Origin: Bacillota bacterium
Lineage (GTDB): Bacteria > Bacillota > Clostridia > Acetivibrionales > DTU013
Length of the DNA stretch: 23,208 nt
Assembly (NCBI GenBank): GCA_023409615.1
Contig: JAEYRF010000216.1
Span: 1 to 23,208, forward strand
Direction of reading: 5' to 3'
Part shown: positions 1 to 8,514 of the stretch, piece by piece
Position numbering within the stretch: the stretch's first letter is position 1
Layout of the letters: each line of letters starts with the position of its first letter
Position numbers and translations under genes: made by a program
The notes under the pieces: generated by a model
Databases searched by the model: none
Seen by the model: the letters and a program-made list of their open reading frames with translations, nothing else
Told to the model about the DNA's origin: nothing

Positions 1-125
1 ATTTCAGTTTTGTCGAATGTTATTCTGCAAAGTAAGTGTAAACTTTGGAAGCGCCGTATACCGAACGGTACGTACGGTGCTGTGGGAGGTCGGCTACTCA
101 ATTAATGGGTAGCCTCCTACCCGAT
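1..125 (+). mobile_element. Group II intron, 3' end (domains V and VI)
   Basis: Domain V folds from 50 to 81. A 9-bp stem (50-58 with 73-81) contains the CGC catalytic triad at 52-54, whose middle G faces a T (G.U wobble). Above it are a 2-nt CG bulge (71-72), a 4-bp upper stem (59-62 with 67-70) and the loop GAAC. Domain VI follows: 92-99 pairs with 107-114, and the lower stem 84-89 pairs with 116-122, leaving only A119 unpaired. A119 lies 7 nt from a 3' end at T125 (CCCGAT), which is the expected position for the branch-point A and the expected AY ending. The rest of the intron, including any reverse transcriptase, lies left of the window. A reading frame ending in TAA at 33-35 could be the tail of that protein, but it is too short to identify. 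The 3' exon starts at 126. Confidence 0.88.
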
Positions 126-137
126 CAGATTGAAGGT

Positions 138-166
138 TTGACGAAATCGCATAAACGTGATATGAA
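138..166 (+). promoter_or_regulatory. Sigma-A promoter of the two-component operon
   Basis: TTGACG (138-143) is followed after 17 nt by TATGAA (161-166), with a TG one base before the -10 (extended -10). Transcription would start near 173, giving a leader of about 50 nt before the ATG at 223. The -35 lies only 12 bp from the end of the group II intron, so the core promoter survived the insertion but any farther-upstream operator has been displaced. Confidence 0.5.
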
Positions 167-222
167 TATTAGTATTATGTTACTGATTTGAATTACCAAT
201 GTAATCTAATTCCTGAGGTGAA

Positions 223-1854
223 ATGATGTATAAACTTATTATCGTAGATGATGAGGAAGAAGTACGCAAGGGGATTATTCAGAAGATCGACTGGAAACGT
301 TTCAACTTTGAGGTTGTGGGCGAAGCCGAGAACGGATGAGAAGCCCTTGACCTGATTGAAGAAAATGTACCTGATGTTGTCATTACTGATATTACAATGC
401 CTCTCATGGATGGACTTAAACTTGCCTCTTTACTTAAGGATAATTATCCTACTGTTAAAACCGTCATTCTGACCGGATTTGATGATTTTAAATTTGCGCA
501 GCAGGCAATAAAATATGGCGTTGCAGACTATATTTTAAAGCCTGTGATGCCTAAGGATATTAATGAGTTGATCGGAAAGCTGGAAACCAGGATAAATGAA
601 GAAATTGCGCAAAAGGAAGATATTGTAATGCTGCGCAAGCATTATAGTGAAAGCCTGCCTGTTATCCGGGAAAAATTCCTTACTCAGCTTATATCAGGCA
701 GTCCTGAGGAAAGAGAAATTAAGACACGGGTCTGCGAATATGGCCTGAAACTTGAAGGTGATATTTTTGCGGTAGCCGCTGTGAATATTGATTCGATTAG
801 CTTTAAAAACAATGTTTTTGAAGAAAAAGATATGGAAGTAGTCAAGGTTGCAGTTATGAATATTTCAAAAGAAATTGTGGAGAAGCATTCCTTTGGAGAA
901 GTATTTTTTTATGATGATAACCTTGTTATCATAGCAGGCTTTAGAGAATGTGAGAGAAATTCTGTGTTTGGCAGGTCATTTTCTGTTCTGGAAGAAATAC
1001 GGCAAAATATTGAGAAATTCCTTAAAATAAGCATTACTATTGGTTTGGGGCGGTTAGGCAATTCCCTGTCAAAGCTGAAGGAGTCTTATCGTACAGCGCT
1101 TACAGCACTGGAATACAAGTTGATCATTGGAGGGAATAAGGTTATCTTTATTGAAGATCTTGAGCCGCTAACCACGGATAATATTATCTTTGACGAGAAG
1201 AAAGAGAAAGTACTGATTTCAAGTATTAAATTTGGTACGAAGGACGAAGTTATAAAAGCTGTAGATATACTGTTCAATGATATTTACGGTATGAAAGCCT
1301 CTATTATGGACTACCATATGTACCTGATGGAGATCACAGCTGCAATTAATAAGCTTATAAGAAGTTTTCAAATGGACTCGGGTGAGATTTTCGGTAAAGA
1401 CTTTTCCTCTTATGAAGAAGAATTCAGAAACAAATCTTTGGATGAAATTCGCATCTGGGTTGAGAGAGCATGTATCATCCTGATGGAGCGGATTACAAAT
1501 AAGAGGCAAAATACGACAGAGATACTGCTTGAAAAAGCAAAGGACTATATTAGGAATAATTATGGTGATAATGAACTAAGCATTCAGAAGGTAGCCGACT
1601 ATCTACACATAAGCCCGTCTTATTTTAGTATGATCTTTAAGAAAGAGGCTAATGTGACATTCCTTAAATATCTTGTGAATATTCGACTGGAGGTTGCAAA
1701 GGATCTTTTAAGCAACAACGATTTGAAAACCTTCCAGATCGCAGAGAAAATCGGGTACCCGGAAATCAACTATTTCAGCTATTTCTTCAAAAAGAACTTC
1801 GGCATGTCACCAAGAGAATATCGAAATCAATTCCCGCAAGGGAAGGAGCAATGA
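223..1854 (+). pseudogene. YesN-type response regulator (REC + AraC HTH) with an in-frame TGA
   Basis: The reading frame starts at ATG 223 (or 226) behind a GAGGTG ribosome binding site and runs to 1854, about 543 residues, interrupted once by TGA at 337-339 (codon 39). The receiver domain is otherwise complete: acidic pair D9-D10, phospho-acceptor D56 in TDITMP, T84 and K106. A long middle region of the kind seen in YesN-like regulators follows, then a two-helix-turn-helix AraC domain (about 438-538) ending in the typical SPREYRNQ. The TGA falls inside the common REC motif ENGxEAL, where Arg, Lys or Glu is usual; a single C-to-T change from CGA would produce it. The first ATG after the stop (397) lies beyond D56, so a restart product could not be phosphorylated, and no ribosome binding site precedes it. 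The rest of the frame is intact and the next gene overlaps by 4 nt. This may be a recent nonsense mutation, a suppressed stop or a sequence error; neighbouring genes use TGA as a normal stop. Confidence 0.85.
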
Positions 1855-3692
1855 GTTTGATGAAGCGGATATGCAAGATACCCGGAAGAATATATACCCG
1901 GTTGCAGTTCCTCTTTAAGGTAAACAGCATCCAGTCTGTCATTACTTTATCTTTTACAGCCGTGGCTGTTTTGTCTCTGATATTAGTAAGCCTATCCTTA
2001 TATGGGATATTTTCCAACAATGCTGAAAAGAATGCCGCCTTCAGTACTCAGCAGATTATGGACCAGGCAAATCTAAATCTTGATTCTTATTTAAAAGAAA
2101 TGATTGAGATATCTGTCATGATTAAAAGCAATCTCAATGCGGAGACTTACGATAGAGGTAACTCGCTTATAAACCTACTGAGGGTGACTTCACAGATTCG
2201 TAAAGACATTGTTACCATGGCGGTTTACTCCGAAAATGGCCAATTGCTGTTAAGCAATCCTTCTGGGAATTACAACATGAATTACCGTGTTGCAGATCAG
2301 GACTGGTTTAAAGAAGCGATTGAGAAGTCTACAGAATATATTTATGTACCTCCACATGTACAAAGACTATTTCAGGACAGCCGGCCATGGGTAGTATCCC
2401 TGTGCAGAAGCGTAACATTTTATGAGAATAGCATGCCTGTTACTTGTGTCATAATGGTTGATATGAATTTCAGCTCAATCGAGCAGCTGTGTAATCTTGT
2501 AAGTCTCGGTAAGCGTGGATATATTTATATAGTGGACAAGGAAGGAAATATCATTTATCATCCGCAGCAACAGATTGTATATGCTGGTCTGAAAAGTGAG
2601 AACATTATGGAAGCGCTTAGTAAAAATGCCGGTTCTTATTTTGATGATTTCCAGGGAGAGAGAAGAATTATGACAATACAGAACATAAGCTATACCGGTT
2701 GGAAAATGATAGGTATTAGTTATGTGGATGAATTGGTTCCAAACAAAAGAAATCTAGGTAATTTCGTCATCTACATCCTGTTCTTTGGTATTGCCTTTGA
2801 ATTCCTTGCATCCATGTTTATTTCCTCAAAAATATCACAGCCGATTAAAAGACTGGAAAGAGAAATGAAAAGGGTTGAGAGAGGCGACTTTGACATCAAT
2901 CTGAAGGTTAATGGGGATGATGAAGTAATGCGTCTTTCTAAAGCCTTTAATCTTATGGTTGCAAAGATCCGGCAATTGATGAATCAGATAATAAGTGAAC
3001 AGGAAGCTAAGAGGAAAAGTGAATTCAAAGCATTACAGGCGCAGATTAATCCACATTTTCTTTATAATACGCTTGATTCAATAATTTGGATGAACGAGAA
3101 TCAGAATTATGACGGCGTCACGACAATGGTGTCGGCACTGGCTAAGCTATTTAGGGTAAGTATCAGTAAGGGAAAAGTGATTATCAATGTTTCCGATGAG
3201 ATCGCCCATGCAGAAAGCTACCTGACCATTCAGAAAATACGGTACAAAGATAAATTCGACTTCCTGATTGAGGCACAACCTGAAGTTCTCGGCCAAAAGA
3301 CATTGAAACTGATACTTCAGCCAATTATTGAAAATGCAATTTATCATGGGATTAATCAGATCCAGGAAAAAGGTTACATAAAAATAACTGTTACCATAGA
3401 AGGCGGGAACATAATCTATCGCGTGACAGATAATGGGTACGGCATCAAGCCCGAGGTACTGAAGACTATTCTGGACATGGAGCCGATGAGTGCTCACGGC
3501 GGTGGAGTAGGGCTGAAAAATGTAAATGAAAGAATAAAGCTTTGCTATGGGATCGGATATGGCCTTGAAATAGATAGCGAACTTGATGTAGGTACAACGG
3601 CAATCATCCGTATACCGCTAGATGATTCCGGATGCATGGGCGAGCAGCAAACGGGAGCTTGCGACCAGCCCCGGAAATGGAGGCAGGTATGA
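1851..3692 (+). CDS. YesM-type sensor histidine kinase
   Basis: A 613-residue membrane kinase that would phosphorylate the AraC-type regulator encoded just upstream. Transmembrane helix 1 is at about 29-53, and an extracellular sensor region of about 245 residues follows (dCache-like by size and topology). Helix 2 is at about 303-325, then HAMP at about 326-380. The His_kinase motif is at 399-408 (INPHFLYNTL), with phospho-accepting H402. The HATPase has an N box at 492-500 (IIENAIYHG), G1 at 527-533 (DNGYGIK) and G2 at 550-562 (GGGVGLKNVNERI). All key residues are present. The start overlaps the regulator stop as ATGA and has AAGGAG upstream, so the two genes are translationally coupled. The last 20 residues are poorly structured and carry the ribosome binding site of the next gene. 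The kinase is intact although its partner carries a stop codon. Confidence 0.93.
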   Translation: MSLMKRICKIPGRIYTRLQFLFKVNSIQSVITLSFTAVAVLSLILVSLSLYGIFSNNAEKNAAFSTQQIMDQANLNLDSYLKEMIEISVMIKSNLNAETYDRGNSLINLLRVTSQIRKDIVTMAVYSENGQLLLSNPSGNYNMNYRVADQDWFKEAIEKSTEYIYVPPHVQRLFQDSRPWVVSLCRSVTFYENSMPVTCVIMVDMNFSSIEQLCNLVSLGKRGYIYIVDKEGNIIYHPQQQIVYAGLKSENIMEALSKNAGSYFDDFQGERRIMTIQNISYTGWKMIGISYVDELVPNKRNLGNFVIYILFFGIAFEFLASMFISSKISQPIKRLEREMKRVERGDFDINLKVNGDDEVMRLSKAFNLMVAKIRQLMNQIISEQEAKRKSEFKALQAQINPHFLYNTLDSIIWMNENQNYDGVTTMVSALAKLFRVSISKGKVIINVSDEIAHAESYLTIQKIRYKDKFDFLIEAQPEVLGQKTLKLILQPIIENAIYHGINQIQEKGYIKITVTIEGGNIIYRVTDNGYGIKPEVLKTILDMEPMSAHGGGVGLKNVNERIKLCYGIGYGLEIDSELDVGTTAIIRIPLDDSGCMGEQQTGACDQPRKWRQV

Positions 3693-4663
3693 GAATATTT
3701 AATAAGCTGCTGTCAATCCTGTTGATCCTTTGCCTGTTTTCATCGATAACCGGATGTACAAACAGAAGGTTGTCCACTCAGGAAAAAGAAACATATATCA
3801 AAGTCATTGTAAAAAAGCGGGATGCCAGTTTTTATACAGTGGTTAAAATGGGAGCATTAGCTGCAGGGAAGGAATTTGCTGTCAATGTCGATTTTGACGG
3901 GCCGACAGATGAAAAAGATATTGACGGGCAGATCCAAATGGTAGAAAAGGCCATAGCTGATAAGGTGGATGCGCTGGTTCTTGCAGCCAGTGATTATATA
4001 TTGCTGGTTGATGTTGCGGAGAAAGCCGTCAAGGGAGGTATTCCTGTCATCATCATTGATTCGGATATCAACTCGGACAAGATGTACAGCTTTATTGGAA
4101 CAGATAATGTAGATGCAGGGAGGCTCTTGGGTGAGACACTGGTAGATAAGCTGGGGGATAAATGTAACATAGCTGTCATGAGCTTTATGAAGGGCGCAGC
4201 CTCTTCAGATCAAAGGGATGAGGGCCTTTTCGAAAGCCTTGGAAAATATCCATCGATCAAGGTATTATCAGCTGAATACTGTAACTCGAAAGAAGATATT
4301 GCGGAGCAAATAATGGTGAATCTCGTACGGAAATATCCGGAGCTTGATGCGGTTATATGCACGAATGCGTATGGTACTGTAGGAGTAGCCCGGGCGGTAG
4401 AAAAACTCGGCAAAGCCGGTAAAGTAAAAGTCATTGGGCTTGACAGCACTCCGGAGGAAATTAGCTTTATGGAAAGAGACGTAGTACAGTCCCTTGTGGT
4501 TCAGAATCCTTTTAGTATGGGTTATCTGGGTATTAAATATGCTATTGACGCCATTGATGGTAAAAGCTTACCCAGACGAAACAATACCGGATTAAAAGCA
4601 ATAGATAAAGAAAACATGTATGATCCTGAAAACCAGAAGTTATTGTTCCCCTTTACGGACTGA
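3689..4663 (+). CDS. Sugar-binding lipoprotein (Peripla_BP_4) of the sensory operon
   Basis: A 324-residue periplasmic-binding-protein-like lipoprotein. The start at 3689 overlaps the kinase stop (ATGA) and has GGAGG 5 nt upstream; an earlier ATG at 3632 lies within the kinase gene and would bury the signal peptide. Residues 1-22 form a lipoprotein signal with lipobox ITGC, so C23 would be lipidated. The rest fits the RbsB/ribose-galactose family: the N-lobe matches VIVKKRDASFYTVVKMGA, the middle has VIIIDSDINSD, and the C-lobe has VKVIGLDSTPEE. Because it sits in the kinase operon and is separated by a terminator from the transporter operon, which has its own binding protein, it is probably a sensory partner that presents ligand to the kinase rather than the importer's binding subunit. 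The ligand cannot be told from the sequence; a pentose, hexose or oligosaccharide are all possible. Confidence 0.88.
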   Translation: MRIFNKLLSILLILCLFSSITGCTNRRLSTQEKETYIKVIVKKRDASFYTVVKMGALAAGKEFAVNVDFDGPTDEKDIDGQIQMVEKAIADKVDALVLAASDYILLVDVAEKAVKGGIPVIIIDSDINSDKMYSFIGTDNVDAGRLLGETLVDKLGDKCNIAVMSFMKGAASSDQRDEGLFESLGKYPSIKVLSAEYCNSKEDIAEQIMVNLVRKYPELDAVICTNAYGTVGVARAVEKLGKAGKVKVIGLDSTPEEISFMERDVVQSLVVQNPFSMGYLGIKYAIDAIDGKSLPRRNNTGLKAIDKENMYDPENQKLLFPFTD

Positions 4664-4684
4664 GTTGAATTAATGCACACCCGG

Positions 4685-4715
4685 AATACTCCTGATATCT
4701 ATCAGGAGTATTTTT
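4685..4715 (+). terminator. Rho-independent terminator of the sensory operon
   Basis: A perfect inverted repeat (AATACTCCTGATA at 4685-4697 with TATCAGGAGTATT at 4700-4712) runs directly into a T tract (4711-4715). It begins 21 bp after the stop codon of the binding lipoprotein, so the importer downstream must have its own promoter. Confidence 0.85.
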
Positions 4716-4748
4716 CATAATTTCATGAAAAACAATCATACCAGGACA

Positions 4749-4785
4749 TTCTTTATAGGATTTCGATATTTCTTTATAGGATTTC
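4749..4785 (+). promoter_or_regulatory. Two direct 16-bp boxes, candidate AraC-type operator
   Basis: The box TTCTTTATAGGATTTC occurs identically at 4749-4764 and 4770-4785. The start-to-start distance is 21 bp, two turns of the helix, which is the usual geometry of the two half-sites of AraC-family activators. The second box ends 3-4 bp before a weak -35, as expected for class II activation. The likely binder is the response regulator at 223-1854; this link is inferred from position and geometry. Confidence 0.6.
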
Positions 4786-4788
4786 ACA

Positions 4789-4818
4789 TTTAATTAAACA
4801 CTGCTATTCCTTTATATT
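4789..4818 (+). promoter_or_regulatory. Possible activator-dependent promoter of the importer operon
   Basis: A poor -35 (TTTAAT, 4789-4794) and a fair -10 (TATATT, 4813-4818) are separated by 18 nt. TATAGT at 4819-4824 is an alternative -10. The weak -35 just after the paired boxes suits a promoter that needs an activator. The leader to the GTG start would be about 80 nt. Confidence 0.35.
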
Positions 4819-4902
4819 TATAGTAGGATATTGAAACACAATCACACTAGATGTATAAAGTTTATTCAAGTCTTCGTTCAAACAAAATACAGGAGGGAAA
4901 AT

Positions 4903-5886
4903 GTGTATCAGATTAAGCAAAACCCATTAGTAAAGACATTAGGTTTTAATAGAATCGTCCTGTGCTTTGTTTTATTAGGTATGTATGGCTTTTTCGCTAT
5001 ATTTGCCGGTAATTTCGTTAGCTATAACAGGATATTGAGTGCAATGAATTACGCGTATTTTCTTGGTTTTATGGCTTTGGGAGTTACGTTTGTTATTGCA
5101 ACAGGCGGCATTGATTTTTCCATCGGACCTGTTATGTTCTGTGCAGCTATTATGTCCGGTTATCTGCTGACACATTATAAATGGCCGCTCTGGCTCTGCT
5201 TACTAACAAGTGTTGTGGTTGGAATGGCGTATGGAGTATTAAATGGATATCTTGTTGCATATAAGAGGGTTCCTTCCTTCATCACTTCGATGGCAATCAT
5301 GCAAATGAGCAAAGGTATTGCATCTATATTTACAAAAGCCCAGTCGGTCAGTTGGCCGCAGCTGTCACAGGAAAATGGCTGGTACAGGAATTTAATTAAA
5401 GTGAAGGTTGGTAGTACATATTTTCCTGTTGGACTGATTATTTTACTTGCTGCTGCAATTATCTGCTCCATAGTTCTGAATAAGACAAAAATGGGAAGAT
5501 ATTTTCTCAGCTTGGGCAGCAATAAGGAAGCAGTCAGGTTATCAGGCGTGGATGTTAAGAAATGGGAAATGACAGCATATATTATTTGTGGCTCATTGGC
5601 CGGAATTGCTGCAATATTTTTCGTTGCAGCGTATACCACAGTCCAGCCGGGTTATGGTGATCAATATAATAACGAAGCCATTGCCGGCTGTGTTATGGGA
5701 GGAACCTCTATGGCCGGTGGTCTTGCATCCATTGGCGGAACGTTCATTGGTGTAATGATCATATCAATCTTGCAGGAAGGGATTCTTGCTATCGGCCTTA
5801 ATAAAAATTATCAACTTGTCATTACAGGTATAATAGTAATCGTCGCAGTATATTTAGATGTACTATCCAGAAAAAGAAGGAATTGA
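4903..5886 (+). CDS. Sugar ABC transporter permease (RbsC-like), first of two
   Basis: A 327-residue membrane protein of the BPD_transp_2 family (ribose/xylose/galactose importers). I chose the GTG at 4903 because AGGAGGG lies 5 nt upstream; an in-frame ATG at 4831 has no ribosome binding site and would add a charged tail. About eight to ten hydrophobic segments are visible. Family hallmarks are present: FMALGVTFVIATGGIDFSIG near the N-terminal third, GRYFLSLGSNKEAVRLSGVDV (the cytoplasmic loop that docks with the ATPase, near the end of the second third), and the Gly-rich GCVMGGTSMAGGLASIGGT segment. It is followed by the ATPase (48 nt) and then a second, non-identical permease, so the translocation pore is probably a heterodimer, as in the two-permease YtfT/YjfF type systems. 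Confidence 0.9.
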   Translation: MYQIKQNPLVKTLGFNRIVLCFVLLGMYGFFAIFAGNFVSYNRILSAMNYAYFLGFMALGVTFVIATGGIDFSIGPVMFCAAIMSGYLLTHYKWPLWLCLLTSVVVGMAYGVLNGYLVAYKRVPSFITSMAIMQMSKGIASIFTKAQSVSWPQLSQENGWYRNLIKVKVGSTYFPVGLIILLAAAIICSIVLNKTKMGRYFLSLGSNKEAVRLSGVDVKKWEMTAYIICGSLAGIAAIFFVAAYTTVQPGYGDQYNNEAIAGCVMGGTSMAGGLASIGGTFIGVMIISILQEGILAIGLNKNYQLVITGIIVIVAVYLDVLSRKRRN

Positions 5887-5934
5887 TGTTTCTTAAATCG
5901 GCTCGTTGTACAGTGAAAGGGTGAACGGTGGAAA

Positions 5935-7428
5935 ATGGGCGAAATGATATTGACAATGAAAGGTATAGACAAGACATTTCCCGGTGTACATGCACTCGAC
6001 AATGTCAGCTTCGAATTATATAAGGGAGAAGTACATGCATTGATGGGAGAGAACGGTGCCGGAAAGTCTACATTGATGAAGGTATTGACCGGGATATATA
6101 AAAAAGATAGCGGCACTATTGTTTATGACGGGAAGGAAGTTGAGTTTACGAATCCTCGTGAAGCTCAGAAGGCCGGAATAGCAATTGTTCATCAGGAGTT
6201 GAACATGCTTGGACATTTGACGGTAGCTCAGAATATATTTATTGGCCGTGAATATATGAAAGGCAAAAAGATAGATGATGCCCGGATGAATATAGAAGCA
6301 TCCAAGCTTTTTAAGAGGCTGAATATCGATATTGATCCTGCTGAGACAATGAGTAAACTTACAGTCGGAAAGCAGCAGATGTGTGAAATTGCAAAGGCAA
6401 TCTCCCATGAGGCAAAGGTCATCGTATTCGATGAGCCATCGGCTGCACTAACAGAGACAGAGGTTGATGAATTATTCGAGATAATCAGGGATTTAAAGAA
6501 GAAAGATATTGGTATTATTTATATAACACATAGGATGGATGAGGTTAAGGTCATTACAGATCGCGTTAGCGTAATGCGCGATGGTGCATATGTAGGAACT
6601 CTGATTTCTGTGGATTCAACTAAAAACGATATCATTAATATGATGGTTGGACGTGTTATTTATGAAGAGCCCAAGACAGAGAGTAAGGTTCCAAAGGATG
6701 CACCGGTAGTACTAAAGGTTGATCATCTCAATGCAGGAAGACTTGTACAGGATGTCAGTTTCGAATTGTATAAGGGTGAAATTCTTGGATTTTCGGGACT
6801 GATGGGCGCAGGAAGAACGGAGACTGCAAGAGCTATTTTTGGGGCTGATACCAAAGAGAGCGGCGATATTTATGTCAATGGTGAGAAAGTTGATATAAAG
6901 AGTCCGAAGGATGCAGTAAAGTGTGGAATCGGATACCTTTCAGAAGACAGAAAGCGTTTTGGTATAGTGGTTCAGCGCACTGTTGCAGAAAACTCGACGA
7001 TGGCTTATCTCGAAAATTTCATTAAAGGCATCTTTATAAATAAAAGGAAAGAAAACAAGGAAGCAGATAAATATGTTGCATCTCTAGCAATAAAGACACC
7101 GGGAGTTGACCAACTGGTAGTCGATCTTTCCGGTGGAAATCAGCAGAAGGTTGTTTTAGCAAAATGGCTGGTGAGAAATTGTGATATTTTGATTTTTGAT
7201 GAGCCAACCAGAGGAATTGATGTCGGCGCCAAAAGCGATATCTATAAATTAATGAATGAGCTTGTAAAAGAAGGAAAATCGATAATAATGATTTCCTCAG
7301 AATTACCTGAGGTACTTAGGATGAGCGACCGGATTGTTGTTATGTGTGAAGGGCGCAAGAGCGGGGAACTCACAATTAATGAGGCGACCCCAAAGAAGAT
7401 CATGCATTTGGCAACGATGGGGAATTAG
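5935..7428 (+). CDS. Sugar ABC transporter ATPase (RbsA/MglA-like, double NBD)
   Basis: This 497-residue cytoplasmic ATPase has two fused nucleotide-binding domains, the normal size for the ribose/galactose/xylose importer class. Domain 1 has Walker A at 38-46 (GENGAGKST), Q87 (HQEL), a weakened signature at 141-149 (KLTVGKQQM), Walker B at 162-168 (VIVFDEP) and switch H199. Domain 2 has a degenerate Walker A at 288-296 (GLMGAGRTE, Arg in place of Lys), a canonical signature at 398-404 (LSGGNQQ) and Walker B at 418-424 (ILIFDEP). This asymmetry is usual for the family: one composite site hydrolyses ATP and the other is degenerate. A GGTGGAAA ribosome binding site precedes the ATG. It powers the permeases on either side. 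Confidence 0.94.
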   Translation: MGEMILTMKGIDKTFPGVHALDNVSFELYKGEVHALMGENGAGKSTLMKVLTGIYKKDSGTIVYDGKEVEFTNPREAQKAGIAIVHQELNMLGHLTVAQNIFIGREYMKGKKIDDARMNIEASKLFKRLNIDIDPAETMSKLTVGKQQMCEIAKAISHEAKVIVFDEPSAALTETEVDELFEIIRDLKKKDIGIIYITHRMDEVKVITDRVSVMRDGAYVGTLISVDSTKNDIINMMVGRVIYEEPKTESKVPKDAPVVLKVDHLNAGRLVQDVSFELYKGEILGFSGLMGAGRTETARAIFGADTKESGDIYVNGEKVDIKSPKDAVKCGIGYLSEDRKRFGIVVQRTVAENSTMAYLENFIKGIFINKRKENKEADKYVASLAIKTPGVDQLVVDLSGGNQQKVVLAKWLVRNCDILIFDEPTRGIDVGAKSDIYKLMNELVKEGKSIIMISSELPEVLRMSDRIVVMCEGRKSGELTINEATPKKIMHLATMGN

Positions 7429-7440
7429 GAGGAGAAGGAT

Positions 7441-8475
7441 ATGTCAAGACAAGTTCAGGATACACCGGCCGTATCAAATAAATCAATTGTTCAACGACTT
7501 GGAGGACAGAAGATAGTAATATTTTTGATTGTTGCTGCACTGTTTGGGTTTTTCTGTATTGCCAGTCCGAATTTTAGAAAATATTCTACGATGTTAAGTA
7601 TATTAGATTATTCCTATTATATTACGTTGATAGCTATTGGCGTTACATTTCCCTTAATCACAGGCGGAGTTGATTTGTCGATTGGTACAGGACTGATCTG
7701 TTATTCATTGATCGGTGGTTATCTGGTCGTGTATCAGGGGTGGCCTGTATGGATGGGATTGATCGTTTGTGTTTTATGTGGTGCAATAGTCGGCCTTTTA
7801 AATGGAGTTCTGGTTGGAATTATGAATCTGCCGCCATTTCTGGCGACATTATGTACAATGATGATGACAAGGGGGCTTGGCTCAATATTCAGCACCGGCC
7901 TCGGAATACCCTGGCCTACGGTTGGTACGGAAGGCGGATGGTTTAGAACTATTTTCAAGTTAAATATTGGAGATATGAAATTACCGCTGGGGTTCCTATG
8001 GATAATATTACTGGTCGTGCTCATGTCATTTATTTTAAACCATACAAAAGTCGGAAGATACATAATTGCAATTGGTTGTAATAAAGAGGCAACAAGATTA
8101 TCGGGAATTAATATTGAAGCTTACTACATTATCGCTTATATAATATCCGGTATTTTTGCAGGCATTGCATCTATCGCATACTCAGCAATATTTGCCAGCG
8201 TATATCCCGGAACAGGAGCAGGATTTGAACTTGAGGGAATTGGCGGTGCAATAATCGGCGGCGTTTCCATGACAGGTGGTGTGGGTAGTATAGCGGGTAC
8301 TCTTTTAGGCGTATTTGTTATCTGTATATTGAAAACAGGACTTCCTTTCATTGGTCTGCAGGCAAACTGGCAGCAGATCATTACAGGTATTGTACTGATT
8401 ACGGCAGTATTAATCGACTTATCCAGAAATAAGAAAGTCACAAAATCGGTAACTGCTGCTCTCAAAAAGCAGTAA
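7441..8475 (+). CDS. Sugar ABC transporter permease (RbsC-like), second of two
   Basis: A 344-residue BPD_transp_2 permease starting at an ATG with a strong AGGAGGAGAAGG ribosome binding site, 12 nt after the ATPase stop. It shares the landmarks of the first permease: YITLIAIGVTFPLITGGVDL in the first third, GRYIIAIGCNKEATRLSGINI as the ATPase-facing loop, and GGAIIGGVSMTGGVGSIAGT near the C-terminus. The two permeases clearly differ in sequence, so this is an old paralogue pair rather than a recent tandem copy. The tail (NKKVTKSVTAALKKQ) is basic and cytoplasmic. Together they most likely form a heterodimeric pore. Confidence 0.9.
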   Translation: MSRQVQDTPAVSNKSIVQRLGGQKIVIFLIVAALFGFFCIASPNFRKYSTMLSILDYSYYITLIAIGVTFPLITGGVDLSIGTGLICYSLIGGYLVVYQGWPVWMGLIVCVLCGAIVGLLNGVLVGIMNLPPFLATLCTMMMTRGLGSIFSTGLGIPWPTVGTEGGWFRTIFKLNIGDMKLPLGFLWIILLVVLMSFILNHTKVGRYIIAIGCNKEATRLSGINIEAYYIIAYIISGIFAGIASIAYSAIFASVYPGTGAGFELEGIGGAIIGGVSMTGGVGSIAGTLLGVFVICILKTGLPFIGLQANWQQIITGIVLITAVLIDLSRNKKVTKSVTAALKKQ

Positions 8476-8514
8476 TTATAAACAATTCGCAAAATATATT
8501 TAAGGAGGAAGAAA

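Noticed and set aside
84..125. Two mutually exclusive hairpins that look like an attenuator leader
   Set aside because: The fold with a single bulged A119, together with the catalytic domain V at 50-81, explains all of it as the end of a group II intron.
337..339. TGA as selenocysteine or a reassigned codon
   Set aside because: The site is a surface position of a receiver domain with no redox role, and several neighbouring genes end in TGA.
4719..4732. Palindrome TTTCATGAAA as a catabolite (cre) or other operator
   Set aside because: It does not fit the cre consensus and is short enough to arise by chance in AT-rich sequence.
4831..4902. N-terminal extension of the first permease from ATG 4831
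   Set aside because: No ribosome binding site there, while GTG 4903 has AGGAGGG at 5 nt and gives a normal permease N-terminus.
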